Shown here: piece after piece, positions 24,263 through 33,300 of the stretch | Position numbering within the stretch: position 1 is the first letter of the stretch | Layout of the letters: each line of letters starts with the position of its first letter | Source of the DNA: Streptomonospora wellingtoniae | GTDB lineage: Bacteria; Actinomycetota; Actinomycetes; Streptosporangiales; Streptosporangiaceae | Length of the DNA stretch: 64,000 bases | Assembly (NCBI RefSeq): GCF_031845375.1 | Contig: NZ_JAVREK010000020.1 | Location: 56,006 to 120,005, forward strand | Direction: 5' to 3' | Notes under the pieces: generated by a model | Seen by the model: the letters and a program-made list of their open reading frames with translations, nothing else | What the model was told of the DNA's origin: nothing | Database searches by the model: none | Program-made: the position numbers and the translations under genes

Positions 24263-25170
24263 ACTGAGTCATTTTCATCCTGAGAGACCAGGTCACAGGC
24301 GTGTACCGACTCCAGCGATGGCCTGAGAGCAGAAAGAAGCCCCTGGTAGACGGGTGGTCAACCACGATCACCGCTATCACCAGAGGCTCCACATGCTGTT
24401 CTATCCCGCTGCGCTGCCGTTGTCACGCCGAACGCTCAACCTGGCCGCACGCACCATCCGCGACCACCGCCGCGCCATCGGGTCACCATGGCGCCGCCTC
24501 GATCCGGCCCAGCAGGCCCTTCTTGTCCTCGTTCACCTGCACAAAGGCGAACCCTTCGCCGAGATCGGGGCCGGATTCGACGTGGGCACCACCACCGCCT
24601 GGCGCTACGTCACCGAGACCACCCGCCTCCTGGCCGACCAGGCCCCGAGCCTGGAACAGGGGCTGCGCCGCGTCAGCAGAGAGGGCTGGGGCCACGTGAT
24701 TCTCGACGGCACGCTCATCGCCTGCGACCGGCTGGCGGCCGATCGCCCCTTCTACTCGGGAAAGCACCGCCACCACGGGATGAACGCCCAGGTCGTCGCC
24801 ACACCGAACGGTGATCCCGTGTGGGTCTCCGGTGCGCTGCCGGGCGCCGTGCACGACACCCGCGCCGCACGGGTGTGGCGCATCGGGAAGCGGATCGCGG
24901 CCGCCGGCCTGCTCGGGCTGGGCGACAAGGGGTATGCGGGCTATTCGCCGGCGGTGCTCACCCGTTCAAGGGGCGCAACAAGCCCGAGTGGAAGAAGGAG
25001 GCCAACCGCACCCACGCCCGCCTGCGCAGCCCGGGCGAACGCGCGATGGCCCAGCTCAAGAGCTGGCGGATCCTGCGCCGCCTGCGGTGCTGCCCGCACC
25101 GCGCCACCGAGATCGCCCGCGCGGTGCTGGTCCTTCAACTACGCGAAACACGATGAAAAGCGCTCACTCT
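24263..25170 (+). mobile_element. IS5-superfamily insertion sequence, approximate ends
   Basis: Imperfect terminal inverted repeats (sharing TGAG...TTTTCATC) lie near 24262-24279 and 25151-25168 and enclose a DDE transposase. The exact ends and target duplication cannot be fixed by eye. Confidence 0.6.
24354..25156 (+). pseudogene. IS5-type (DDE_Tnp_4) transposase, frameshifted
   Basis: The first frame gives a helix-turn-helix region (EIGAGFDVGTTTAWRYV) and the first two catalytic acids (ILDGTL and LGDKGYAG). Near 24960 it shifts: the continuation PFKGRNKPEWKKEANRTHAR...ERAMAQLKSWRILR, with the catalytic Glu, is in the -1 frame. Loss of one C in the run at 24961-24963 would explain it, as would programmed -1 frameshifting, which some IS5-group elements use. 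Confidence 0.75.
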
Positions 25171-25189
25171 CCGGATCCACAGGAACTCC

Positions 25190-25379
25190 GTTGCCCCACC
25201 AGTCTGCCACGCCCCAGCCCACCGTCGGCGGCCTAGCCCAACGGCTCACCGCCGTGGACGATGCGCGCGATAGGTGCGGTCTGCGCTATGAGATCGGCAC
25301 CGTTCCGGCCATCGCGCTGTGCGCGCTGCTGTGCGGATCGCGCTCGCTGCGCGCGCAGCGCACGCCGAAGCCTCGTTGA
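25190..25379 (+). pseudogene. ISAs1-family transposase N-terminal fragment
   Basis: The residues LAQRLTAVDDARDRCGLRYEI and IALCALLCGSRSLRA match the domain that precedes the DDE core in ISAs1-type transposases. The frame ends after about 60 aa at the palindrome; the catalytic domain is absent. Confidence 0.6.
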
Positions 25380-25436
25380 TCTTGTAGCTATCGTGAGGGG
25401 AAATCGCTTTCCTTCACGATAGCTACAAGATCAACG
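25374..25436. repeat. long palindromic repeat, copy 1
   Basis: A perfect 23-bp inverted repeat (25374-25396 with 25414-25436), arm CGTTGATCTTGTAGCTATCG plus TGA. The loop can extend the stem through GGAAA/TTTCC. A near-identical element lies at 33301-33367. It is AT-richer than its surroundings. Confidence 0.85.
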
Positions 25437-25631
25437 GCGGAACGGGAAACGCGCTGCCCCGGGCCCCGGGCCGCAGGCCGCGGGCCGTGGCGGGCGGACC
25501 TGCGGTGTGCTCTTCATAGCCCCTGATGCATACTTTCGGGGGGGCATCCGTGCGAGCACTGTCGTTCGCGAGGACTCGGGCAGCGCCGACGGCAACCGCC
25601 GGTGGTCCCGCTGCGAGAGAGGCGATCGACT

Positions 25632-25829
25632 GTGGAGATTCCGCGCTGGCTCTATATCGCGATTGGTCTAGTCGCCTTGTTCGCGAGCGGTCGGACGGCC
25701 TTCAGCGCTGTCGAGCTGAGCAGTAGGGGGTTTGAACTCGGCGAGGTGTCCGTGTTCATCTGGGGCGCCTTGATCTTCCTGGTCTTCGGCGTCGTCGTCA
25801 TCGCGATCGGCGTGAGGAAGAAGCGATGA
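25632..25829 (+). CDS. small membrane protein (65 aa)
   Basis: GTG at 25632 follows GAGAGAGG. Two transmembrane segments (about residues 5-24 and 38-60) end in a basic RKKR tail. The family is not recognised. An earlier in-frame ATG at 25602 would add 10 polar residues. Confidence 0.6.
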   Translation: MEIPRWLYIAIGLVALFASGRTAFSAVELSSRGFELGEVSVFIWGALIFLVFGVVVIAIGVRKKR

Positions 25830-25941
25830 GGCCCCGAGTGCCGGGATGTCCGGGCTGTTGATCGGGACGTCCGGGCCGGGACGGGGCAGTGCGGCGGACA
25901 TCAGCCGGAGTCGGCCGTGTAGCGGGGCCGCGCCCGAGCGG

Positions 25942-26538
25942 CTAGACCACCTCGTGCCCGTGGGCTTCGTGGAACGGGCGCAGGTCGGGCTCGCCGTACT
26001 TGGCCAGCAGCGCCTTGAAGCGCAGCTCCTTCTCTGCGCCGAACCTGCTCAGCCGGGCGGCGGCGGTGGCGGGTGAGACGAGCACCGGGGGGCCGGCCTT
26101 GGAGTGGAACTTGTCGGCGAACATGACGAGCTCCTCCTCGGCCGACTCGGCGACGTAGTCGCCGGGCGGGACGGGGAGGCCTTGGGCTCTGATGTCCTCC
26201 CGGGTAATGCCCATCCCCGTGTGGCAGGAGCAGAACCGGCCCAAGGCGTCGGGGTAGCCCTGTTCGGCGAGCAGGTCGCGGCCGAGGACCCCGTGGCGCA
26301 CATAGCGCTCGTGGTCGAGCTTTCCACCGTGGTCGTAGAGGCGGTAGACGCCGATGTCGTGCAGCAGGCTGCCGGCGCGCACGACATCGGGATCGGCCGC
26401 CTCGGGGCGGCGGGACAGCAGCTGCTCGGCAATGCCCGCGACGATCGCGCAGTGCGTGTGCACGAGGTCGAACGCCTCGCGCGTCGGGGCGTGCTCCGCG
26501 TGCAGATCGCGGATCTCTCGGTCGCTGGGTACACGCAT
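25942..26538 (-). CDS. HD-domain hydrolase
   Basis: 198 aa. The HD-type metal ligands are in place: HTHCAIV (residue about 28), LLHDIG (about 59), a distal His in CSCHTGMG and the final Asp in FADKFHSK. It is probably a phosphohydrolase acting on a nucleotide or similar substrate; specificity is not visible. TAGGGT lies 7 nt before the ATG and no Shine-Dalgarno is present, so it is probably leaderless. Confidence 0.85.
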   Translation of the reverse strand: MRVPSDREIRDLHAEHAPTREAFDLVHTHCAIVAGIAEQLLSRRPEAADPDVVRAGSLLHDIGVYRLYDHGGKLDHERYVRHGVLGRDLLAEQGYPDALGRFCSCHTGMGITREDIRAQGLPVPPGDYVAESAEEELVMFADKFHSKAGPPVLVSPATAAARLSRFGAEKELRFKALLAKYGEPDLRPFHEAHGHEVV

Positions 26539-26660
26539 GCCCTCGACCCTAGCGACCGCCGTGACCAGGTCGGCCGGTGGCCGGGCCTTCCGGCGGTCGC
26601 GGTACGCGCAGCCGCCGAGCGCCCGCCCGCTGCGCGCCCCTGTCACTCCGCCATCGCCTT

Positions 26661-26698
26661 CGCGGGCCGGGCCGTACGACAGGGCGGCCCGGCCCGCG
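26661..26698 (-). terminator. terminator-like hairpin after the SDR gene
   Basis: A perfect 14-bp stem, CGCGGGCCGGGCCG (26661-26674) with CGGCCCGGCCCGCG (26685-26698), 10-nt loop, starting 14 bp downstream of the SDR stop. Confidence 0.7.
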
Positions 26699-26711
26699 GA
26701 GGCGATGCGCC

Positions 26712-27509
26712 TCAGACGGTCTTCGTCAGGCCGCCGTCGATGCGGTAGTCGGCTCCGGTGATGCCCGCCGCGCGCGGCGACGCCAGAAACAGGGTGAGAT
26801 CCGCGACCTCCCGCGGCTCGCCCACCCGCCCCAGCGAGACGGCCATGCTCTCCGGCAGCAGCCGGTCCATCACGTCGTCCACCGTGGTGCCCGCCTGCTC
26901 GGCGAAGACGTTGGCGAAGCCGTCCCCCTCGTTCGTCCACAGAGGTGTGCGCACCGGTCCGGGCGAGACGGTGTTCACCCGGATCCCGCTGGGCGCCAGC
27001 TCCTCGGCCAGGGACCGGCCGAGGTTGGTGAGCGCGGCTTTCGCGGCGCTGTAGTGCATGATCATCGGCGCCGGCTGGCGGCCGTTGACCGAGCTGATGT
27101 TGACGATCGCGGCCCCTTCGCGACCGGTCATCGCGGGAACGGCCGCGCGCGTCGCGCGCACGACCGAGAACAGGTTCACGTCGAAGATGCGCTGCCAGGC
27201 GTCGTCGCCCGTTCCTGCGATGCCGTTGGCGGGCTCGCTCGCGCCGACGTTGTTGACCAGCACGTCGATGCCGCCGTGCAGGTCCACCGCCGCTCCGACG
27301 AGGCGCTTGGGCCCCTCGGCCGCGGCGAGGTCGGCGCTGACGACGGCCACACCGGCCGACTCGCGCAGTTCGGCGAGCTCGGGGGTGGTGGTGCGGCTGC
27401 CGGCGACGACCCGCGCGCCCTGGGCGGCGAGCTCCCGGGTGATGGCGAGCCCGATGCCCTTGCTCGCTCCGGTGACGACGACGACCTTGTCCTTCAGGTT
27501 GAGATCCAT
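26712..27509 (-). CDS. short-chain dehydrogenase/reductase
   Basis: 265 aa, a classical SDR: cofactor motif TGASKGIG (residues 14-21), NNVG, catalytic Ser in NISS, and Tyr/Lys in YSAAK. The C-terminus GADYRIDGGLTKTV is usual for FabG-like enzymes. It oxidises or reduces an alcohol/ketone with NAD(P)(H); the substrate is unknown. AGGA precedes the ATG. Confidence 0.92.
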   Translation of the reverse strand: MDLNLKDKVVVVTGASKGIGLAITRELAAQGARVVAGSRTTTPELAELRESAGVAVVSADLAAAEGPKRLVGAAVDLHGGIDVLVNNVGASEPANGIAGTGDDAWQRIFDVNLFSVVRATRAAVPAMTGREGAAIVNISSVNGRQPAPMIMHYSAAKAALTNLGRSLAEELAPSGIRVNTVSPGPVRTPLWTNEGDGFANVFAEQAGTTVDDVMDRLLPESMAVSLGRVGEPREVADLTLFLASPRAAGITGADYRIDGGLTKTV

Positions 27510-27669
27510 ACGTGAAATCCTGGCCGCGCGACTCGGCCTGTGCTGGCGGGAATCCGACGTCGAACTCGGTCCTCGGGCGCTCCCGCTGCGCGCTCCGGCG
27601 CCTGCCCGGATATGAGTCGCCCGGTTCGTTCATGGGGTTCCCGGGGCGCTCCCGGGTATACGGGACAGC

Positions 27670-28182
27670 ATGGGAGTCCTACGCAAACAGCTTCAACGCC
27701 TGCTCGCAGCCCCGTTCATCGTCGACTCGGTGGAGACGCTGCGTGATCCGCACCCGCGGGCCGAGGCGCTCGCACCGGCGGTGAGCCGGGTACACGCCTC
27801 CTGCCCGTGGATCCCGGACAACCCGGCGCTCGTGGTGCGCGCCCAGGCCGTGGCCGGCGTCGGCGCGGGAACCATGCTGCTGCTCGGAAGGGGGACGCGC
27901 ACGGCCAGCCTCGTGCTCGCGGCCCAGGCCGTCCCGTCGCTGGTCGCGGCCGCGCAGGGCAACGTCTGGGACTCCGCCGGGCGCGACTCCGCGGTCAAGG
28001 ACATCGGGCTGCTCGGCGCCCTGGTGCTGACCGCGACCGAGCCGCGGCGCCGACCGCCCAAGGTGGTCCACGACGTCCGGCACGCGGCCCGCGACGCGCG
28101 CAAGGCGGCGTCGCGGGCTGGCAAGGCCGCCGGCCGCAGGGCGCGCGACGCCGCGCCCAAGCCGCCGACCGGCGGGATCTGA
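27670..28182 (+). CDS. DoxX-family membrane protein
   Basis: 170 aa. The N-terminal GVLRKQLQRLLAAPFIVDSVETLRDP and the paired hydrophobic helices around residues 55-115 match the DoxX fold. The C-terminal 45 aa are a basic Lys/Arg/Ala tail. DoxX proteins are small membrane proteins linked to quinone or redox processes; the exact role is unknown. A TATACG hexamer ends 7 nt before the ATG. Confidence 0.75.
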   Translation: MGVLRKQLQRLLAAPFIVDSVETLRDPHPRAEALAPAVSRVHASCPWIPDNPALVVRAQAVAGVGAGTMLLLGRGTRTASLVLAAQAVPSLVAAAQGNVWDSAGRDSAVKDIGLLGALVLTATEPRRRPPKVVHDVRHAARDARKAASRAGKAAGRRARDAAPKPPTGGI

Positions 28183-28294
28183 TCCGGCACCTTCCTTCAC
28201 ACCGGCCCCGTTGCCGCCGGGGCGGCCTCGACGACCGGCCGCTCACGGCGCGGGGCCCTTCTCATGCGCTGAAGCCGCCCGCTCGGCCCCGGGC

Positions 28295-28352
28295 TTGACA
28301 GTCGCTCCACTGCGGGCTCATTATGAACGAACGTTCATGAACATGGGTTCAT
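28295..28352 (+). promoter_or_regulatory. promoter with double TetR-type operator
   Basis: TTGACA (28295-28300), an 18-bp spacer and CATTAT (28319-28324). Two overlapping 16-bp palindromes of the form ATGAACnnnnGTTCAT lie at 28323-28338 and 28337-28352, covering the -10 and start region. The third gene of the operon downstream is a TetR regulator, so autorepression is likely. Confidence 0.75.
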
Positions 28353-28379
28353 TTTAAAAGCGCACGTAGGAGCTCCGCA

Positions 28380-29216
28380 ATGCACGAGGCCGCCGACACC
28401 GATCAGCTCCGCGCCTGGAACGGCTACGAAGGCCGGCACTGGGCGGACCACCACGAGCGCTACGAGGCGGTGAACAGGGGGTTCGACGTCCACCTGCTGC
28501 ACGCGGCGGCCATCGGGCCCGACGACCGCGTGCTCGACATCGGCTGCGGAAACGGCGGGATCACCCGGCGCACCGCCCGCGCCGCCCACCGCGGCGACGC
28601 CCTGGGCGTCGACCTGTCCGCGCCCATGCTCGCCCGCGCCCGCGGGCTCGCCGCCGACGAGGGCCTCGCCAACGTCACGTTCGAGCAGGGCGACGCGCAG
28701 CTGCATCCGTTCCCGACGGCGGCCTTCGACACCGCCGTCAGCCGCTTCGGCGTGATGTTCTTCGCCGACCCCGCGGCCGCATTCGCCAATATCGCCCGCG
28801 CCCTGCGCCCCGGGGGGCGCCTGGCGTTCCTCGCGCTGAGGGACCCGGCCGGCAACGACCTCGCCGACGTCTTCCGCGCGATGGCACCGCACCTGCCGCT
28901 CGGCGCGGCGGACGGCCCCGTCAGCAGGGCCGCCTCGCTCGCCGACCCCGACGGGGTCCGCGAGGTGCTCGCGGCTGCCGGATTCAGCGGTGCGCGCGTC
29001 GCGCCGGTCGACGCCGAACAGGTCTGGGGCGCCGACCCCGCGGACGCGGCCGCGTTCCTGTGCGGGTGGGGGCCTGTGCAGCACCTCGTCGGCACGGGCG
29101 ATCCCGCCGCCGACCGAGTACGCGCATCCGCCGAGGCGGCCATGCGCCCCTTCGCTCGATCGGGCGCGGTTCGACTGCGGGGCACCGCCTGGCTGGTCAC
29201 GGCAACGCGCCCTTGA
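28380..29216 (+). CDS. class I SAM-dependent methyltransferase
   Basis: 278 aa. The SAM motif VLDIGCGNGGITRR (about residues 54-67) is followed by GVDLSAPML (motif II) and RALRPGGRLAFLAL (post III); the pattern is that of UbiE/Methyltransf_11 proteins. AGGAG precedes the ATG. It is the first gene of a three-gene operon with a dehydrogenase-like protein and a TetR regulator. The substrate is not evident. Confidence 0.9.
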   Translation: MHEAADTDQLRAWNGYEGRHWADHHERYEAVNRGFDVHLLHAAAIGPDDRVLDIGCGNGGITRRTARAAHRGDALGVDLSAPMLARARGLAADEGLANVTFEQGDAQLHPFPTAAFDTAVSRFGVMFFADPAAAFANIARALRPGGRLAFLALRDPAGNDLADVFRAMAPHLPLGAADGPVSRAASLADPDGVREVLAAAGFSGARVAPVDAEQVWGADPADAAAFLCGWGPVQHLVGTGDPAADRVRASAEAAMRPFARSGAVRLRGTAWLVTATRP

Positions 29217-29241
29217 CACGGCCTCGGAAAGGGACGCAACC

Positions 29242-30255
29242 ATGGAACGGATCACCGTGATCGGCGGTTCCGGCGCGGTCGGCCGCGAGGTCTGCGCGGC
29301 GCTCCTGCGCCTCCACCCGGGCGAGGTGGTCGCTGTCGGCCGCGCCGCGGCCAAGCTGGGCACCGTCCCCGGCGTCCGCGCGCTGCGGGCGGACATCGGC
29401 CGCGACGACGGGCTCGCCTGTGCGCTCGACGGCACCGATGCCGTGGTCATGTGCACAGAGCAGGACGGGGATCGCGTCGCCCGCGCGTGCCTGGGGCGCG
29501 GCATCGGGTACCTGGACGTCTCGGCGTCCGCGCCGCGGCTGCGCGCTGTCGCCGCCCTCGACGGGCTCGCGCGCGAACGCGGCGCGACCGCCGTGCTCAG
29601 CGTCGGCCTCGCTCCCGGCGTGACCAACCTGCTCGCGCGAAGCGTCACCGACGCCGGGGGCGGAGGGCCGATCCGCATCGGCGTGCTGGTGGGCGCGGGA
29701 GAGCGCCACGGCGCCGGGGCCCTCGACTGGATCCTCGACAGCATGGAGCAGGCCGGCGCTCCCACGCGGATACGCTTCCCGCCGCCCTACGGCTTGCGCA
29801 CCGCCTACCGCTTCCCGTTCAGCGACCAGTACACGCTGCCCGAGACTCTCGGCGCACCGGCGGCCGAGACCGGCCTGTGCCTGGACACGCGCGCGCTGAC
29901 CCCGCTGCTGGGAGCCGCGCGGCGGCCCTTCGCCGCCCGGTTGCTGCGCCGTCCGCGCGTTCGCGCCGCGGCGCGCCGGGCACTGCTCCGGGTGCACGCG
30001 GGCGGCGACGGATTCGCGGCGACCGCCGCCCGGGGGCAGGTCACGGCCTGGTTCAGCGGGCGGTCGCAGAGCCGGGCGAGCGGAGTGGCCGCCGCGCTGG
30101 CGGCCGGTCGGCTGCCCGGCCTGGCGCCGGGGGTGCACCACATCGAGCAGGCCGTCGACCCGGTCGGGTTCCTCACCGAGCTCGCGGCGCACGGCTTCGT
30201 ACTCGGGCTCCCCGAGGAGGTGGTCCCGCCGGGCCCGCACTACGATGCCCAGTGA
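29242..30255 (+). CDS. saccharopine-dehydrogenase-like NAD(P)-binding protein
   Basis: 337 aa. The N-terminal Rossmann fold starts MERITVIGGSGAVGREVCAA, then DGTDAVVMC and GLAPGVTNLLAR, as in saccharopine reductase-like proteins. It probably acts on the same small molecule as the adjacent methyltransferase (inference from the operon). Its stop overlaps the ATG of the TetR gene (TGATG). Confidence 0.82.
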   Translation: MERITVIGGSGAVGREVCAALLRLHPGEVVAVGRAAAKLGTVPGVRALRADIGRDDGLACALDGTDAVVMCTEQDGDRVARACLGRGIGYLDVSASAPRLRAVAALDGLARERGATAVLSVGLAPGVTNLLARSVTDAGGGGPIRIGVLVGAGERHGAGALDWILDSMEQAGAPTRIRFPPPYGLRTAYRFPFSDQYTLPETLGAPAAETGLCLDTRALTPLLGAARRPFAARLLRRPRVRAAARRALLRVHAGGDGFAATAARGQVTAWFSGRSQSRASGVAAALAAGRLPGLAPGVHHIEQAVDPVGFLTELAAHGFVLGLPEEVVPPGPHYDAQ

Positions 30256-30902
30256 TGTCACCCCGAACAGCCGCCGCGCTTCGCGACCAGGAGGGCGAGC
30301 CCACCCTGCGCGAGCACCTGCTGGCCACCGCCGAGCGCCTGGTCGCCGAGCGCGGCGCCGCGGGCATCACCGTGCGCGACATCGCCCGCCAGGCCGGAGT
30401 CGCCGCCGGCGTCCTCTACAACCACTTCGCCGACAAGGAGGAACTCCTCGCCCACGCGCTGTACGCGCACGTCCTCAGCGTCGAGCGCGAGGCCGAGGAG
30501 GTCCCCGTCGCCGGGACGGGCACCGTCGAGGAGAATCTGCGCGCGTACCTGCGCCGCGGAATCGCGGTGCACACGGCAGTCCTGCCGGCCTTCGACGGAT
30601 TGTTCGCCCGCCCCAAGGTGCTGGAGCGCTTCGCCGACCTGCCCAACCCCATGGCCGGCGGCAGGGGCCTGCACAACGCGCTGGCCGACTACCTGCGTGC
30701 CGAGCAGCGGCTGGGGCGCGTCGAGGCCGGCGCCCGTCCCGAGGCCGTCGCGACGATGCTCGTGGGCACCTGTCACGAACTCGTCTTTCCTCCGCTGCCC
30801 GCTGTCCGCCCGGCGGTCGGTGCGCGCCGCTCCGCCGAGGTTCCTGCCGGGCTGGTCGACGACATCGTGGCTACGGTGCTGGACGGAATCCGCCCCCGCT
30901 GA
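30255..30902 (+). CDS. TetR-family transcriptional repressor
   Basis: 215 aa. The N-terminal helix-turn-helix ITVRDIARQAGVAAGVLYNHFADKEELLAHAL is a textbook TetR head; the rest is an all-helical ligand domain. It is translationally coupled to the dehydrogenase gene. The double palindrome at 28323-28352 is its likely operator. Confidence 0.93.
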   Translation: MSPRTAAALRDQEGEPTLREHLLATAERLVAERGAAGITVRDIARQAGVAAGVLYNHFADKEELLAHALYAHVLSVEREAEEVPVAGTGTVEENLRAYLRRGIAVHTAVLPAFDGLFARPKVLERFADLPNPMAGGRGLHNALADYLRAEQRLGRVEAGARPEAVATMLVGTCHELVFPPLPAVRPAVGARRSAEVPAGLVDDIVATVLDGIRPR

Positions 30903-30958
30903 CGCGCGTGACCGAAACCTTCAAGACCGCGGCCGCCGCCTCGTCTAGCGTCGTCCGC

Positions 30959-31348
30959 ATGACAGCAGCATTCAGCGCGGTCGGAATCGTCACCGCCGAC
31001 ATGGGCGCGTCTCTGGCGTTCTACCGCCGTATCGGAATGGACATCCCCGACGGGGCCGAGAGCATGCCGCATGTGGAAGTCCAGCTTCCGGGCGGCCTGC
31101 GCGTCCTGTGGGACACCGTCGAGACGGTGCGGTCCTTCGTACCCGACTGGGAGCCGGCCTCCGGCGGCGGGATGGCGCTCGCCTTCGCCTGCGACGGCCC
31201 CGAAGGCGTGGACGGCCTCTACGCGGACCTCACCGGGGCCGGGTACACCGGGCTCCGCAGCCCTTGGGACGCAGTGTGGGGACAGCGTTACGCCGTCGTC
31301 TGCGACCCGGACGGGCACTGGGTGGACCTCTTCGCGCCACTGGAGTGA
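30959..31348 (+). CDS. VOC (glyoxalase/dioxygenase-fold) protein
   Basis: 129 aa. Two beta-alpha-beta-beta-beta modules: the first starts FSAVGIVTADMGASLAFYRRIGMD, the second ends VVCDPDGHWVDLFAPL. Metal-ligand positions (His in the PHVEVQ strand, Glu/Asp at the end) are compatible with a metalloenzyme or an antibiotic-binding protein. TAGCGT lies 7 nt before the ATG with no Shine-Dalgarno, so it is probably leaderless. Confidence 0.87.
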   Translation: MTAAFSAVGIVTADMGASLAFYRRIGMDIPDGAESMPHVEVQLPGGLRVLWDTVETVRSFVPDWEPASGGGMALAFACDGPEGVDGLYADLTGAGYTGLRSPWDAVWGQRYAVVCDPDGHWVDLFAPLE

Positions 31349-31432
31349 ACCGGCTTCCCGCGGATCCGGGGACGGGCGGCCGGGTGACATGCCGGTCGGT
31401 GCACCGAGGGGGCCCGGAGGGCAGAAGGACGC

Positions 31433-32155
31433 CTACCGGGAGACGGGGCGGCCCGCACCGCCGGCCCGGCCCGCCCGTCCGGTGAGCACGCTCAGCGGGT
31501 CTCCGGCCAGCTCCCTGGCCTCGCGGGCGAGGTGCGCCTGGTCGGCGTAGCCGGCGGCCGCAGCGACCTCGGCGAAGGGCGTACCCGTCCGCGCCGCCGC
31601 GAGGGCGCGCTCGAACCTGAGGATGCGCCCCAGTGTCCTGGGGCCGTAGCCGAAGGCGGCAAGGCTCCTGCGGTGCAGGTGACGCGGGCTCAGCCCCGTC
31701 GTCTCGGCGGCGCGGGCGACCGACGCGCCGGCGCCCAGCAGCGCGGCGACCTCCCGCATCACGGGATCGGTTCCGCCGCTGGCGGCGATCCGCCGGGCGG
31801 CCGCCCGCTCCAAGGGCGCGCCCGGGTCCGCCGCCAATGCCACCTTCTCTCCGAGCCTGCGCGCCTCGTCCGTGGACCACAGGTCCTCCAGCGGCACCCG
31901 CCGGTCCCGCAGCTCGTGTGCCGGGACGCCCAGCGCCGCCGGACCGGTGCCCGGCGGCAGCCGCAGGCCGACGTAGACGGCGCCCGGCCCCCAGTCGGCG
32001 AAGTACGCGGCGGTGTCGGGCCCGGCGGCCAGCAGTCCGCCGCCGTCCCAGACCAGGTCCATGCATCCGTCCGGCATCACCCGGTGCAGGCCGTCGGCCT
32101 CGCCCGCCCCGGTCCACACGACCCCTCCGGTCGCCGACTCGCGCTCGCGGTACAT
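31433..32155 (-). CDS. AraC-family transcriptional regulator
   Basis: 240 aa. The C-terminal AraC DNA-binding domain (about 130-225) includes ARAAETTGLSPRHLHRRSLAAFGYGPRTLGRILRFERAL and AEVAAAAGYADQAHLAREARELAGDPLSVL. The N-terminal part (VMPDGCMDLVWDGG) matches the DUF6597-type sensor of this subgroup. It converges on the VOC gene. Confidence 0.9.
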   Translation of the reverse strand: MYRERESATGGVVWTGAGEADGLHRVMPDGCMDLVWDGGGLLAAGPDTAAYFADWGPGAVYVGLRLPPGTGPAALGVPAHELRDRRVPLEDLWSTDEARRLGEKVALAADPGAPLERAAARRIAASGGTDPVMREVAALLGAGASVARAAETTGLSPRHLHRRSLAAFGYGPRTLGRILRFERALAAARTGTPFAEVAAAAGYADQAHLAREARELAGDPLSVLTGRAGRAGGAGRPVSR

Positions 32156-32267
32156 GCCCCCATTCTCCTACCGCGCACCGGAGGAGGTCAGGGGCGTCCC
32201 GGGGATCCGTGTGCGCGGAGGCGGCCGCCCGCCGTCCCGAGCACGGGACCGACTGCCGCGGGTGCGC

Positions 32268-33191
32268 CTACTGCCGGGCGACCAGATCGAGCAGCGTCGC
32301 CTCGGGCCGACAGCAGAAACGCGCGGGGGCCGTGGGCGAGGTGCCCAGGCCGCCGGAGACGTGCAGCCAGGTTCCAGCGTAGCGGTGCAGTCCCCAGGCG
32401 CGGCGGCGGTCGATGCCGCAGTTGGTGACCAGAGTGCCGTAGAAGGGCAGGCACAGCTGCCCGCCGTGGGTGTGTCCGGCGAGGAGCAGTTGGTAGCCGT
32501 CGGCGGCGAAGCGGTTGAGGTTGGCCGGCTCGGGCGAGTGCAGGACGCCTACCCGCAGGTCGGCCTCGGCGTCGGCGGTTCCCGCGACATCGTCGTAGCG
32601 GTCGAGTCCGATGTGGGAGTCGGAGACCCCGGCCACGGCGACGTCGCGCCCGTCGGCCTTGAGCGTGTCCTTGCGGTTGTTCAGGTCCAGCCAGCCGCGC
32701 TCGCTCATCGCCTCGCCCAGCTCGCGCCAGGGCAGGTCGGGGATCTTGCGCTTGGCGTAGTCCGCGCCGCTGCTGCGCCACAGGTAGCGGGCGGGGTTCT
32801 TGATCTGCGGCGAGTACAGGTCGTTGGACCCGAACACGAACGCGCCCGGCCGATCCAACAGCGGACCCAGCGCCGAGATGAACGGCCCTATGGCGTCCGG
32901 GTGAGCGATGGAGTCGCCGGTGTTGACCACGAAGTCGGGTTCGTAGGCCTCCAGACCGCGCAGCCAGTCCAGCAGCATGCGCCGACCGGGTGTCAGGTGC
33001 GTGTCGGAGATGTGCAGTACGCGTAGCCGGGAGCTGCCCGGGTCGAGGAGGGGAAGCTCGTAGTGGCGCAGCCGGAACCAGTTGCGTTCGATCACCGAGG
33101 CGTAGACGACCCCGGCCACCCCGAACGCGCCCGTGACCGCGGCCGCCCGTCCGGCCGTCCGCAGCGCCTTCCGAATCGTCGTCACCGTCAC
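32268..33191 (-). CDS. membrane-anchored metallophosphoesterase
   Basis: 307 aa. An N-terminal hydrophobic anchor precedes the calcineurin-like motifs LHISDTHL, VNTGDS, GSND, AGHTHGGQ. The layout is that of YaeI-type phosphodiesterases. The GTG start at 33191 follows GGGAGG. A long palindrome lies between it and the divergent yqeY-like gene. Confidence 0.9.
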   Translation of the reverse strand: MTVTTIRKALRTAGRAAAVTGAFGVAGVVYASVIERNWFRLRHYELPLLDPGSSRLRVLHISDTHLTPGRRMLLDWLRGLEAYEPDFVVNTGDSIAHPDAIGPFISALGPLLDRPGAFVFGSNDLYSPQIKNPARYLWRSSGADYAKRKIPDLPWRELGEAMSERGWLDLNNRKDTLKADGRDVAVAGVSDSHIGLDRYDDVAGTADAEADLRVGVLHSPEPANLNRFAADGYQLLLAGHTHGGQLCLPFYGTLVTNCGIDRRRAWGLHRYAGTWLHVSGGLGTSPTAPARFCCRPEATLLDLVARQ

Positions 33192-33300
33192 GGCACCTCC
33201 CGACTTCCGATGGTGTCAGACATTGCGACCGAATGCGCCCGCCGAGCGGGCCGCCGGGCCCGCATCTGCGGCATCCGCGGCATCTGCCGCGGGGCCCAAA

